Source of the DNA: Bodo saltans
Taxonomy: Eukaryota; Euglenozoa; Kinetoplastea; Eubodonida; Bodonidae
DNA: 64,000 nucleotides
Direction: 5' to 3'
Assembly: GCA_001460835.1 (NCBI GenBank)
Contig: CYKH01002252.1
Span: 62,001-126,000 of the forward strand
Shown: in pieces, positions 18,651 to 27,756 of the stretch
Layout of the letters: the number at the start of each line of letters is the position of its first letter
How positions within the stretch are numbered: position 1 is the first letter of the stretch
Program-made: the position numbers and the translations under genes
The notes under the pieces: generated by a model
Database searches by the model: none
The model's input: the letters and a program-made list of their open reading frames with translations, nothing else
Told to the model about the DNA's origin: nothing

Positions 18651-20753
18651 ATGACCTCCGTTGAGCGGAGTGCATCATTATCTGGTGTCAACATGGATTT
18701 TGCGATGCGGTTAGAACTCGCCACCGAGCGCCAAAAACGGCAACTTGCTGAGGACAAGCTTCGACAATTGGAAGAAAAGGTCACCCTTCACCAATCAGGC
18801 ACAACTCTTTTAGCTGTTGCTGTGTCAGAGAGGCAGGCCGCTGATGAAGAAAGTGAGCGCTTGCGTCACTGTGTGGACGAGTTGAGGCAAGACAATGAAA
18901 CTCTTGCCTCCATGATTGAGCAACTTAGCGCCGATTGCAAGAGTTCTGAGAAGTTTGCTGCGGATACGATCAGTGAACGTGATCAAAAACAGCGAGAGTT
19001 CACCGCTGTTCATGCAGAGTTGCAAACAGTGCGCGCAAGTCGCCAAAAGCTGGAAGAGCGGCTCCGAGACGACGCTCAGCAACTTGCGCTCCTTGCCTCG
19101 GCACTCGGAGAGAAGGACACCAGCCTGTCTGACTTACGAGAGCACTTTAAGTCTATCACTGAAAAGCTACGCGCCGCTCATGACGAACAAAATGTGACTG
19201 CCTCCAAGAATGATCAGTTGGCACGCACCATCCATGAACTGCGCTTGCAAATCGTGGGCCTTAAGGACACTCAGGAGATTCTGTCAGTCACTCATCAAGA
19301 AACAACGCGTCGGTTTGCAATGATGCTGATGAAGGAAGAGAGTTCGCAAGGCATAATGTACCAACAATGGTACGCATGTGCCAAGGAGTGGATCCCTGCA
19401 CTGGAGCAGGACGTTGCAGCGGTTGGTCGTGCATGGGGTGACGCAAGAGAGCAGTTGGACCACTCACAAGCGGCCTTGGAACTGTCCATCTCCGAAGCGC
19501 AACGACGCCGTGGGATGCCACGAGCTACACAAACGTCCATGGTTGCATTGGACATTGATGAAACGGAGCGAGAGCGAGACGAAGCGGTCAAAGGACTGCA
19601 ATATGTCACTGAGAGTAAGAAACAATTGGAAGTAGAGTGCCGATCTCTTCAACTCGAGGTTGAGGCTCGCAAGGATGCCCTCAGTCGTCTCCATGAGCGT
19701 CGTAAGACCCCTTCAGTTCACGCCGTCACAACCACTCTGATGTCGACCTCGCCGCCACGTTATCACACTCCCAATGATGGGCACATCACGTTGAAGTACA
19801 TGGACACGACGGAGGACGTCGCGCTGCCAACTGTGGATGCCATGTTTCATCGTGGCGAGGCTCTCGTAATGAAACAGCGGTTAGAGGCAATGATGCAGCG
19901 AATGTTGGGGCAAACAGAGGAGTATGAACTCGCCATGAAGGAGAACGAACGGCTCAAGGAAGAAATCGAAACGCTTCGAACGCAGCCGCGAACGTCAGAG
20001 CGGAAATACGCCACGAGTACAGTACCCGTTGCTCCAGTTTCTGTGGTGTTTGAAGAAAATAGAGATGCCCAGTTCTCGAAGAATACCTCCCTCATGCTCG
20101 AGGCGCTAGAAAAACGCGTTGATCTTGCGGAACGGCAGCTTCTCGACGCTAAGCAGCGTATCCATGAGGTCGAAGGAGAGCGAGATCGCGCCCTTCGTGA
20201 GGTATCTGATGGAAAGCGTCATATCGCCTCACTAAAAGCTGACATTACTTCTTATCAAATGAGCATGGATGAACTTCAGGCTTACTCTCGGAGTTTAGAG
20301 TCCTCACGGATTCCACGAGATATTCACCAACAAGAATTATCTTGTGCCAACAGTGTCGCGACAGATGCCATGTCTCGAGTGGAAGCACTGCAGCCCCAAC
20401 TTGCCGCCGAGAGAAAGCGGAGGGTTGAGCTTGAGGACGAAGTATCTCAGCTGAGATCGATGCAATCCCTGGCGCAACTCCAAGAAACAAACAAGAAGGT
20501 AGAAACTGAGAATGATGAGCTGCGGCGAACTATCGAAGATGTTCGGGTCCGATTGTCGAATAAGTTCGAAGCGGAGCTTGAACAGCGAGACCTCATTGTA
20601 GCTGATGCCGCAAAGCGTCTGATGGAAGCGTCGGATGAATTAGATGCAGTGGAGTTTGAAAAGCAATCTCTTCGTAGGGAATGCAACGCTCTGCGATCCC
20701 GCATCGATGCAATGCTGACGCTGCAGGAGAGAACCACACGAACGATGATTTGA
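18651..20753 (+). CDS. Long coiled-coil protein
   Basis: 700 residues, nearly all predicted coiled coil with clear heptads rich in Glu, Gln, Arg and Leu. A break at about 360-400 holds a Thr/Ser/Pro stretch and a short folded-looking piece (HITLKYMDTTEDVALPTVDAM). A second break lies near 455-475. There is no membrane segment, signal or recognisable end domain. The start is the first in-frame ATG (MTSVERSASL). Such proteins are commonly cytoskeletal or flagellar in kinetoplastids, but nothing here decides this. Confidence 0.75.
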   Translation: MTSVERSASLSGVNMDFAMRLELATERQKRQLAEDKLRQLEEKVTLHQSGTTLLAVAVSERQAADEESERLRHCVDELRQDNETLASMIEQLSADCKSSEKFAADTISERDQKQREFTAVHAELQTVRASRQKLEERLRDDAQQLALLASALGEKDTSLSDLREHFKSITEKLRAAHDEQNVTASKNDQLARTIHELRLQIVGLKDTQEILSVTHQETTRRFAMMLMKEESSQGIMYQQWYACAKEWIPALEQDVAAVGRAWGDAREQLDHSQAALELSISEAQRRRGMPRATQTSMVALDIDETERERDEAVKGLQYVTESKKQLEVECRSLQLEVEARKDALSRLHERRKTPSVHAVTTTLMSTSPPRYHTPNDGHITLKYMDTTEDVALPTVDAMFHRGEALVMKQRLEAMMQRMLGQTEEYELAMKENERLKEEIETLRTQPRTSERKYATSTVPVAPVSVVFEENRDAQFSKNTSLMLEALEKRVDLAERQLLDAKQRIHEVEGERDRALREVSDGKRHIASLKADITSYQMSMDELQAYSRSLESSRIPRDIHQQELSCANSVATDAMSRVEALQPQLAAERKRRVELEDEVSQLRSMQSLAQLQETNKKVETENDELRRTIEDVRVRLSNKFEAELEQRDLIVADAAKRLMEASDELDAVEFEKQSLRRECNALRSRIDAMLTLQERTTRTMI

Positions 20754-21003
20754 TGATTTCATTTTTCGCTGCTCGAGAAGCCTGTTGCTCGAGAGGGAAA
20801 AAAATGATGTTTGGCATTCAGCGTGACACGCGCACAATTATTTTTTTGCCACTACTCTCAATCGTTGTACCACACTGAAGAATTTCGCCGCAAAAACTGT
20901 GAAAATGATCTGTCAACTTTTTGCACGTCACCAAACGATTTGCTTTCATTTTCCATCATACAGTAGTTTCCCAAAAAAAAACACTGAACGCGCACCGGCT
21001 CGT

Positions 21004-22440
21004 ATGTGGAGAGCTGTTGTTGTGCCATCGAGGAGAAGATACTCCCTTTTGTTAGCTCCGACGCAACATGCCCTTTACAATGCCATCAGGTCCTTCCACA
21101 TGACTACAACGCGGTTCGCAGGAATCAAAGAATTTCGAAGGCAGCCGACCATTTCACAGCCCCTGGCCACTTCGTCGGATATTTTTGACGACATTCTGGA
21201 TGCATGCGATTCACTCGAGAATGCGTGTTCATCTGCACGGAGGATGCAGAGCACAGCCGGTGAAGCAGTTGTGTTCCCTGAGTTTGTGCGTGCAGTGCAC
21301 TCAGCTATGAGTCTGTCGGCGACTCAGCTTCGGCTAGCGCCAGACAATGTGGAACTATTGACCCTCACACTTGCAACACTTTCGAACGCCTCCAAGACTC
21401 TAGTTCAGCGAAGGCAGGCGCACTACCGCTCCACCACATCATTTCTTGATACAAAGCTCAATCAGGCACAGCAGGACGTTGCCTCATCGCCCTATTTCAA
21501 CGGAGATGCACTTGACTTTGTGTCCGCCGTTGGTGCGTTTTGCCTCCACATTTGCTGCTCTTCACCGGTATTCTTGACCACCTCTCATAAGAGCAGTAGC
21601 TCGTATCAGCACAATTCCCAATGCACGAACGAAGACGTTGCTCGCCTGTACGAGATACTTGATCACTGTGTACAACTTGAGGTATGTGACCCAGCAACGC
21701 TCACCGCTGCTTGCCGAACTCTCACATCGAAGACAGCAACCAATGTCATGAGTAACGCTGATGCAGTGGACGTCCTGCACGTGGTGACTCTTTGCCACAA
21801 GCGGCGCCGTGTGCTAATTCCTAACCTTGATACGCTCCTCTTGCCCATTCAGGCAGCGAAGGACCTTGACAGTCGAAGGGTATTGTCGGTTTTGTCGTCG
21901 TTGTCACGTGTGCATCGTGGCGGTGGGCCTAACTACAGTGAAGTGAGTAAGATTATTTCTCGGCGTTTGGGAGAGAAATTCCGCAATTCTGCCGAAGACC
22001 ACCAGAAGCAGTACGTTGTTGCTGGTGGCTTAGAAGGCACTGTGCCGAGAATATCAAACACCGAAGAGTTCAGTAACAAAGACATTGTGTTCGCTCTGCG
22101 AACGGCAACGCTTTGTGAGGTAGCCACCTCCTTCACCGCGGTCTCGTTGGAAATGTGCACGCAACGCTCCTCGACATTGTCCACGGAAGAGCTGGGGAAC
22201 GTGTGCAAGTATCTGAAGCACATGCACACCTCGAAGTCTCTCGGGCACATCACGAGAAGTACTTGCGGAAAAGAAACTCGTCGGCTCATTCCCCGGTTGC
22301 TGACACGTACGAATGAACTTCTTGGGACATTTTCGCTTCGCGATGCAAGGCACGTACTTGAGTGCTTTGACGCATTCCAGCAGCGTCATTCCGTTATTTT
22401 CTCTCAGTTGACGCCGTTCGTCTCCGGTGGACTTCGGTGA
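21004..22440 (+). CDS. Probable mitochondrial helical-repeat protein
   Basis: 478 residues from the ATG of MWRAVVVPSRRRYSLLL, the first ATG after the acceptor CATTTTCCATCATACAG. The N-terminus is Arg-rich with no acidic residue for over 45 positions, a strong mitochondrial presequence. The body is repeated helical pairs of about 35-38 residues, for example DILDACDSLENACSSA, LLTLTLATLSNASKTL, LYEILDHCVQLEV, AVDVLHVVTLCHKRR and DARHVLECFDAFQQR. These resemble the FASTK/OPR/PPR-like repeats of organellar RNA-binding proteins. Kinetoplastid mitochondria hold many such factors, so a role in mitochondrial RNA metabolism is plausible but inferred. No RAP domain is seen at the C-terminus. Confidence 0.65.
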   Translation: MWRAVVVPSRRRYSLLLAPTQHALYNAIRSFHMTTTRFAGIKEFRRQPTISQPLATSSDIFDDILDACDSLENACSSARRMQSTAGEAVVFPEFVRAVHSAMSLSATQLRLAPDNVELLTLTLATLSNASKTLVQRRQAHYRSTTSFLDTKLNQAQQDVASSPYFNGDALDFVSAVGAFCLHICCSSPVFLTTSHKSSSSYQHNSQCTNEDVARLYEILDHCVQLEVCDPATLTAACRTLTSKTATNVMSNADAVDVLHVVTLCHKRRRVLIPNLDTLLLPIQAAKDLDSRRVLSVLSSLSRVHRGGGPNYSEVSKIISRRLGEKFRNSAEDHQKQYVVAGGLEGTVPRISNTEEFSNKDIVFALRTATLCEVATSFTAVSLEMCTQRSSTLSTEELGNVCKYLKHMHTSKSLGHITRSTCGKETRRLIPRLLTRTNELLGTFSLRDARHVLECFDAFQQRHSVIFSQLTPFVSGGLR

Positions 22441-22480
22441 TGATCTCTCGCTTGGAGAATCATTTCGAGCTTTTGAGATG

Positions 22481-22526
22481 CTTTCCTTCTCCATTCTTTT
22501 TTTTTTTCGAAACGTATTGACGTCAG
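22481..22526 (+). promoter_or_regulatory. Predicted trans-splice acceptor (upstream of two) for the GAF gene
   Basis: A C/T tract (CTTTCCTTCTCCATTC plus a T run) is followed by AG at 22525-22526. The first ATG after it (22528) opens a 21-codon upstream ORF, out of frame with the GAF protein, which ends just before a second acceptor at 22581-22596. Confidence 0.45.
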
Positions 22527-22580
22527 GATGTTCTGCAGATTGTTGTTGATACAATGCATGAATTATGAATTATTTGCGTT

Positions 22581-22596
22581 CTTTCGTCTCTGACAG
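22581..22596 (+). promoter_or_regulatory. Predicted trans-splice acceptor (downstream of two) for the GAF gene
   Basis: CTTTCGTCTCTGACAG ends in AG at 22595-22596. The first ATG downstream is 22631, in frame with the GAF protein, and this decided the start I chose. Confidence 0.5.
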
Positions 22597-22630
22597 TGCG
22601 ATATATCACCCAAAGGAAAACCTACAAAAA

Positions 22631-25030
22631 ATGGACTTGTCCTTCCTTCAGGGTGATGACCCATTTCGAGCACAACTACGAGAACTCGAAAAGCGATACG
22701 AGGCGTTTCAACAAGAAACTCGAGGCCGTGCACTTAAAGAACAACAAGCCGTTCATCGAGGACAGTACGGTGATCAGTTTGCGTTCTTCCGTGATGGGAG
22801 TACATTGGCGTCAGTTGTTACTGAAGAAGTCGGAGTCGTGTTAGGAAAACTGAAGGCGCTAAGTATCGCCGTGAAGCTTCCCATATTGGGAGAGTTAGTA
22901 GAGAATCTCTACACCGCAATTGAGAAGCAGTTCGTGCTGTATTACAATGAAATGCAGGAAAAACTGCAGGAAGCGTCAAGGGGAGGTGGTGCGGAGAGTG
23001 ATTCCTCACTCGCAGATGAGCGCCCGTTAAGCATCGTGCATCGCGCTCGAGGAAGCTCAACTCTGTCGACTCTTTACGACAAACAGCGTGGAGCCGCTCC
23101 GCCCCTCATTGAGTTGCACCACACATCTGCCAGTCGTCCCTCACGATCTCAACCCCGATCGAAGGAGCGCTCGAGCTCAAAGTTCTGCGACGAGCAGCAT
23201 CAACCCAGCAGCAGCAGCGGTAATGGCAGCCCGTTAGCCCGCCCTAACCTACCTTTGCACTCCGTCAAAGGACTAGTGCAGCAAGGAATAGCCCCCACAA
23301 CATCATTAGGGACATCGGGCGGACTTGCGCTCTCGCAGCGTCTGACGCTACCTGAGACGCTTTCCACGACGACAGCGTTGTTGACAGAATCGCTTGCGGT
23401 TTCACTTCGATGTGAGCTGGTGCGAGTCTATTTGCTCGACGATAAAAAGAACTTGGTGCGAGCCTCGGAGTACCCCTTCCCGGACATTGTCGGTGGCAGT
23501 ACCAAACCGCTCGATCTGTTCGATGGAAATTACACGGAACGTGGCCTTGCAAAGGTGCTGTTCTCTGTCGTGTGTGAGAAAGGTCTCGCGGTGAGCGGAT
23601 TTGATGCTCGTCAATCAGCCACATCAGATCCCAATCCTGGTCTCAACATCGATGATCTGGCCGCGTCATTCCAAGCACCAAGCAGTAAGAATCAGTTGAT
23701 CCGCAATTGTCTTGTATGGCCCATCGCGATGCCCTCTGGTAACTCTCGGGTAGTGGGCATGATCCATGCCATCAACAAAGAGGGTGTCCACGACGATGAA
23801 CGTCGCAGGTTTACCGCGGAGGATGAGTTTAGCATGAATGAGGCAGCAAAGTTTATTGGCATTATGGTGGAGCGCTACCCCGCCCACTTATTCCAAGTGG
23901 ACGTAGGAAGTCTCGTCTTCAAAGCGTGCCATCCCGATAAGGTGCTTCAGCCCCACCTCCCCGACGTGATTCGCGATCCCGTAGAAGGTGCGCAGCGGAT
24001 CGGTAATGAAGTGTTGCGGACACAGCCGCATATCATTATTTATCGTGGGCCGATGGCCACCATCTACAAGCAAGGATCCCGTGACAAGAAAGCGGAAGAT
24101 TACGTTCCTGGTGCAGGCGGTGCTTTATCGACCATCACAACAGTGGAATACAACCTCGATGCCCTTAATGATCTGTGGAAGTCTGGATACGATGAAAACG
24201 TCATGATGCATCGGCAGTGTCGCTTGTGGAGCACTAAAGTCCAAGATCTACAAAGTATCATCAAGCAGTTTGTGGATGCCTTGGTGGTTGCTCGAGGTAT
24301 CAAAGACATGAACGAACTATTGATGTACCTTCGGTCGATGGAGCTGCTTGTACGATCTGAAAATGCGCCATTGCTGGTAGATCACATCAACAATGCCATG
24401 GAAAATATTCGAAAGACTCTCGAAGGGAAGCGACGCGGGACGACAACTCATCAGCAGCAACGTGGCAGTCCAGCTGGGGCGATCAGCAACGACGCGATGA
24501 GCCCAGCGGAGTCCCCTGCGGCGTCGCCAACCGCATCGCGTGGTGGGAGTGCGAGTCCCACTTTCCCTACATTAGCAGCAATGGAGTCTCTCACTGCAAC
24601 ACGTGCCGAGATGGCTGAAGTGACGAAGCGAAGGGAGCGCACAGCAACCAATCTCAACATTGCCACAATGCACATTGATGGACCCACCAACGTGAGAGGC
24701 TACACATGTGATACAGATACGAAGCGGAACCAAGTCAAGGCAATTGATGATATGATTGAGCGCCACCGTGAACAAACACAACGAAAGCACCTCGTGTCAA
24801 CCGGTCCTACCTTCCTGCAATCGACAGAAACGTTTGCCAAGAAGTCAAGCCCCAGGGCTCCACCAGTGGAGGGAGAGGGACCATCGTCACGGCAAGGGCA
24901 TTTCTCCTCTGTAAGCCGACGCATGATATTCTCCGCGCCTCGTCAGCAGAGCACCGCTCTTAGGCTTCACGCCCCTGCTCCACCGCAGACAACGAGCAAC
25001 AGTGCAGCAAAGACATCACCTGCAAAGTGA
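22631..25030 (+). CDS. GAF-domain protein
   Basis: 799 residues from the ATG of MDLSFLQGDD. An in-frame ATG at 22565 would add 22 residues but lies before the better-placed acceptor. Residues about 1-120 are helical and coiled. A Ser-rich linker follows. Residues about 240-420 look like a GAF domain: the helix LSTTTALLTESLAVSL, the strand RCELVRVYLLDD, a long helix leading to CLVWPIAMPSG, then RVVGMIHAINK and FTAEDEFSMNEAAKFIGIMV. A helical region lies at about 490-600, and the last 200 residues are disordered. GAF domains bind small ligands or mediate dimers; the ligand is not predictable. No kinase, cyclase or phosphodiesterase domain accompanies it. Confidence 0.72.
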   Translation: MDLSFLQGDDPFRAQLRELEKRYEAFQQETRGRALKEQQAVHRGQYGDQFAFFRDGSTLASVVTEEVGVVLGKLKALSIAVKLPILGELVENLYTAIEKQFVLYYNEMQEKLQEASRGGGAESDSSLADERPLSIVHRARGSSTLSTLYDKQRGAAPPLIELHHTSASRPSRSQPRSKERSSSKFCDEQHQPSSSSGNGSPLARPNLPLHSVKGLVQQGIAPTTSLGTSGGLALSQRLTLPETLSTTTALLTESLAVSLRCELVRVYLLDDKKNLVRASEYPFPDIVGGSTKPLDLFDGNYTERGLAKVLFSVVCEKGLAVSGFDARQSATSDPNPGLNIDDLAASFQAPSSKNQLIRNCLVWPIAMPSGNSRVVGMIHAINKEGVHDDERRRFTAEDEFSMNEAAKFIGIMVERYPAHLFQVDVGSLVFKACHPDKVLQPHLPDVIRDPVEGAQRIGNEVLRTQPHIIIYRGPMATIYKQGSRDKKAEDYVPGAGGALSTITTVEYNLDALNDLWKSGYDENVMMHRQCRLWSTKVQDLQSIIKQFVDALVVARGIKDMNELLMYLRSMELLVRSENAPLLVDHINNAMENIRKTLEGKRRGTTTHQQQRGSPAGAISNDAMSPAESPAASPTASRGGSASPTFPTLAAMESLTATRAEMAEVTKRRERTATNLNIATMHIDGPTNVRGYTCDTDTKRNQVKAIDDMIERHREQTQRKHLVSTGPTFLQSTETFAKKSSPRAPPVEGEGPSSRQGHFSSVSRRMIFSAPRQQSTALRLHAPAPPQTTSNSAAKTSPAK

Positions 25031-25225
25031 AATCACATGGCTTGAATGTACAATTGAGAAAAAATCCGACAAACACCCCCAACGCACACTTACGTTGATG
25101 CTGATCATTGGCGGATTTCGAGGAGTCTTGTGTTTTTCTTTCTTCCATGTAAAATCATATTAAGCGAGAGGAAAGAATTACCACACGGCGCTCGCCAAGA
25201 AAACAAAACAAGTGTCATCGTTGTG

Positions 25226-26569
25226 ATGATGTCTCCTTTCCCTACGCAGGAAGACATCGGAAACATCGTGCGGAGCATTGCAGACGCACTCGGCGTTGTC
25301 GACATATCAGAAAGCAATGTGTGGCTCCTCAGCATGCTTGCGGGCATCATTGCCACCATTTTTCTCGCTGGTGCCATGCAAGAGTGCTTCTTTCTCCCGT
25401 TGAGAAGAAAATTCAACGCGGATCGACTGAAACAAAAGGCTTCATGGACATGTCCGAACACTGGAGTGATCACCGTCCCCGACAAGCGCGTGACGGCGAT
25501 TGTGTTTATCAACTCCAAGTCAGGTGGTCAGCTTGGAGGAGACGAAATGATGCAACTTTTTAAGAAGTATCTTCATGGCACTCAAGTATTTGACCTCGCC
25601 AACACGAATCCAAGAGAAGCACTCGAGCCGTACAAACACAACCACGTAAGTCGTGTGCGTATTCTATGCTGTGGTGGGGATGGCACCGTTGGCTGGATCT
25701 TAGGCGTTTGCCGTGACCTCAACGCACATTTCCCGGTTGGTGTGTTCCCACTCGGTACTGGTAACGATCTTGCACGATCGATCAACTGGGGTTCAGGCAT
25801 GAACTGCGTGAGGCCATACGACGTTGAGCGATACCTCAGTGCACTCAAAGGGTCCCACGTTCTCAAGTACGACCAATGGAGAGTGGAAGTGCATGGTCCA
25901 AAGTCACTCAGCGGTGAGTCCTTGGACAAAGTGGAGGCCGCAGCAGCACTAGAAGTCAGTAACCCTTCGTTTGCCTCACAGCAAATCAAAGTGTTCACCA
26001 TGAACAATTACTTTTCAATGGGTGTGGACGGAGATATTGCACTCAACTTCCACAACGAGCGTATTCGTCATCCTGAGCGATTCACCTCTCAGCGAATGAA
26101 TGTCATCAAGTATGCCGTCATGGGGTTTGAGGGCGCATTCGAGGGTGTCCCACTGGGCTCCGGTCTTCGTGTGGAAGCATCTCGTGGCCCCGGCGAGGCA
26201 GCGAAGGATCTTCCTATCAACCCACTGTGGAAGGGCATCATTGTGGGCAACGTTCCGTACTACCAGGGAGGAAAGACCTTTTCGGACCCGGATAGGGCGG
26301 CAAGGAAGAAGCTCAGCTTGACAGAGTGCTCCCTTAGTGATCAACGGTTAGAGATCATGGCCGTTTCGGGAACTCTACACATTGGCATGGTCCACCTGCA
26401 AGTGGACAAGGCCATACCGCTGTCGCAATCCAACAGCCTGACGCTGAATATTCACGATGACATCGCTATGCAAGTAGACGGCGAGCCTTGGAGGCAACGA
26501 GGCCCATCGAAGGTGGTGATTACACATTTGGGTGCGTATCCTATGCTACGTCCTCGGCGCTCGCTGTAG
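25226..26569 (+). CDS. Diacylglycerol kinase with an N-terminal membrane segment
   Basis: 447 residues from the ATG ATG pair after the pyrimidine run TTTTTCTTTCTTCCATG. A hydrophobic segment (VWLLSMLAGIIATIFLAGAM) lies at about residues 32-51. The catalytic domain opens with VFINSKSGGQ, followed by the ATP-binding GGDGTVGW at residues 150-157 and PLGTGNDLARS. The accessory domain has NYFSMGVDGDIALNFH and ends with AMQVDGEPW. The enzyme phosphorylates diacylglycerol to phosphatidic acid. No C1 zinc fingers or EF-hands are seen. One N-terminal membrane segment resembles the animal epsilon isoform, though that one keeps its C1 domains. Confidence 0.92.
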   Translation: MMSPFPTQEDIGNIVRSIADALGVVDISESNVWLLSMLAGIIATIFLAGAMQECFFLPLRRKFNADRLKQKASWTCPNTGVITVPDKRVTAIVFINSKSGGQLGGDEMMQLFKKYLHGTQVFDLANTNPREALEPYKHNHVSRVRILCCGGDGTVGWILGVCRDLNAHFPVGVFPLGTGNDLARSINWGSGMNCVRPYDVERYLSALKGSHVLKYDQWRVEVHGPKSLSGESLDKVEAAAALEVSNPSFASQQIKVFTMNNYFSMGVDGDIALNFHNERIRHPERFTSQRMNVIKYAVMGFEGAFEGVPLGSGLRVEASRGPGEAAKDLPINPLWKGIIVGNVPYYQGGKTFSDPDRAARKKLSLTECSLSDQRLEIMAVSGTLHIGMVHLQVDKAIPLSQSNSLTLNIHDDIAMQVDGEPWRQRGPSKVVITHLGAYPMLRPRRSL

Positions 26570-26901
26570 TGAGAGTCTGAACCAACAAGGAGAACTGATT
26601 GGTCTATTATTGACTTTGTGAGGAAACTTTGTGTGTGTGTGTGTGTTGCGGACAAACAGAGAGAATGATGATTGGATCAGTTGTTGAACCTGCTATTTGC
26701 GCGACTTTTTGCAGCAACTTTGTGCCGTCTGTTGTTTTTGAGGACTTTTTCCTTAGTTGCCAATTGTTGTTTTCGATGTTGAGCTGTTTGACTGCGAATT
26801 GGTTTGGTTTGGTGGTCACGCTGCGTAAGTATTTTCGCATTTATGTTTGTCGTCTTCGCAAGGAGTCACCATTATTATTTCTCGAGGAGAGGAAGAAAAG
26901 A
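26570..26901. other. Intergenic region with a GT microsatellite
   Basis: 332 bp of spacer with an uninterrupted (GT)8 run at 26631-26646. No ATG-started ORF separate from the next gene is convincing. Confidence 0.55.
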
Positions 26902-27579
26902 ATGTCGTCGATCGAGGCGCTAAGTCAACGATGCACGCAGACATGTGATGATATTCGTAATGTCCCCGTGTTGGACTTTCCTGTCACTCAGCAAGTTGGC
27001 CGACTCGCAAAAGAATTATCATCGCTCAGCACCAGCAGCTCACCACCCTTGGAAGATATTGCATCGTTGCTGCAAGCGTTGTGCGACGCATGTGCTGACG
27101 TGGGTGTGAAGGCAGTGTTATGGAACAACTTAGCATGCATTCAAAAGAAACAAGGGAATGCGGAAGGTGCTGTCACATCGCTCAATGCGGCGGTGAATGC
27201 TGAGGGTGGTATGCTGCGAGCATTGCCAACGACTCTGATCAATTTGTCCGCCGCACTTGCTTCGCAGGGCCGCTTTGAAGAAGCAGCGGCAGCAGCGCAT
27301 CGCGCGATTGTTCACAGTGCTCGTCCTGCATCGCCAGCAACTCTGGCCAAAGGGTCTTCGGCTAGTAGATCCCTTGCGGCCGCGTATTTCAACTTAGCTG
27401 TAGCACTTGAAGGGAGTGGCCACACAGAGCATGCTCTTAAAACGTATCACGAAGTTCTCCTACGGGTCGATGATCGAGATGCGTACGCTATTGCTGCTAC
27501 AAGAGCACGCAATAACCTCATGCTGGTAGAGCAAGACTTGACCTCGAAGGCGTGGGCCGCACATGTCGCTCCTTCGTAG
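26902..27579 (+). CDS. Small TPR protein
   Basis: 225 residues from the ATG of MSSIEALSQR. Three tetratricopeptide-like units lie at about 71-99 (VLWNNLACIQKKQGNAEGA), 109-137 (LINLSAALASQGRFEEAAAA) and 158-188 (AAYFNLAVALEGSGHTEHAL), with the usual Trp/Tyr, Gly, Ala and Ala spacing. There are no other domains. The protein probably mediates binding to a partner. The frame stays open upstream of this ATG but reads a hydrophobic segment from spacer sequence, so I left it out. Confidence 0.75.
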   Translation: MSSIEALSQRCTQTCDDIRNVPVLDFPVTQQVGRLAKELSSLSTSSSPPLEDIASLLQALCDACADVGVKAVLWNNLACIQKKQGNAEGAVTSLNAAVNAEGGMLRALPTTLINLSAALASQGRFEEAAAAAHRAIVHSARPASPATLAKGSSASRSLAAAYFNLAVALEGSGHTEHALKTYHEVLLRVDDRDAYAIAATRARNNLMLVEQDLTSKAWAAHVAPS

Positions 27580-27756
27580 ATCCAACAAGCCACTGGGCAA
27601 ACGGTCAAACGAAACACAAAGTTGCCTCCACTGTCATCCTCCCTGGTCGCGGTGGCCTCGCCCCATGCAGCCATTGAACACCCACGATCTCTCTCTGCTC
27701 TGGAAGTGCGTCAACAGGAAACGACTGAGCAACATCAGCGTCGAAGTGGCACGAGC

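Noticed and set aside
26631-26646. (GT)8 run as a functional element
   Set aside because: A simple microsatellite in a spacer; nothing suggests more, although it could help acceptor recognition of the next gene.
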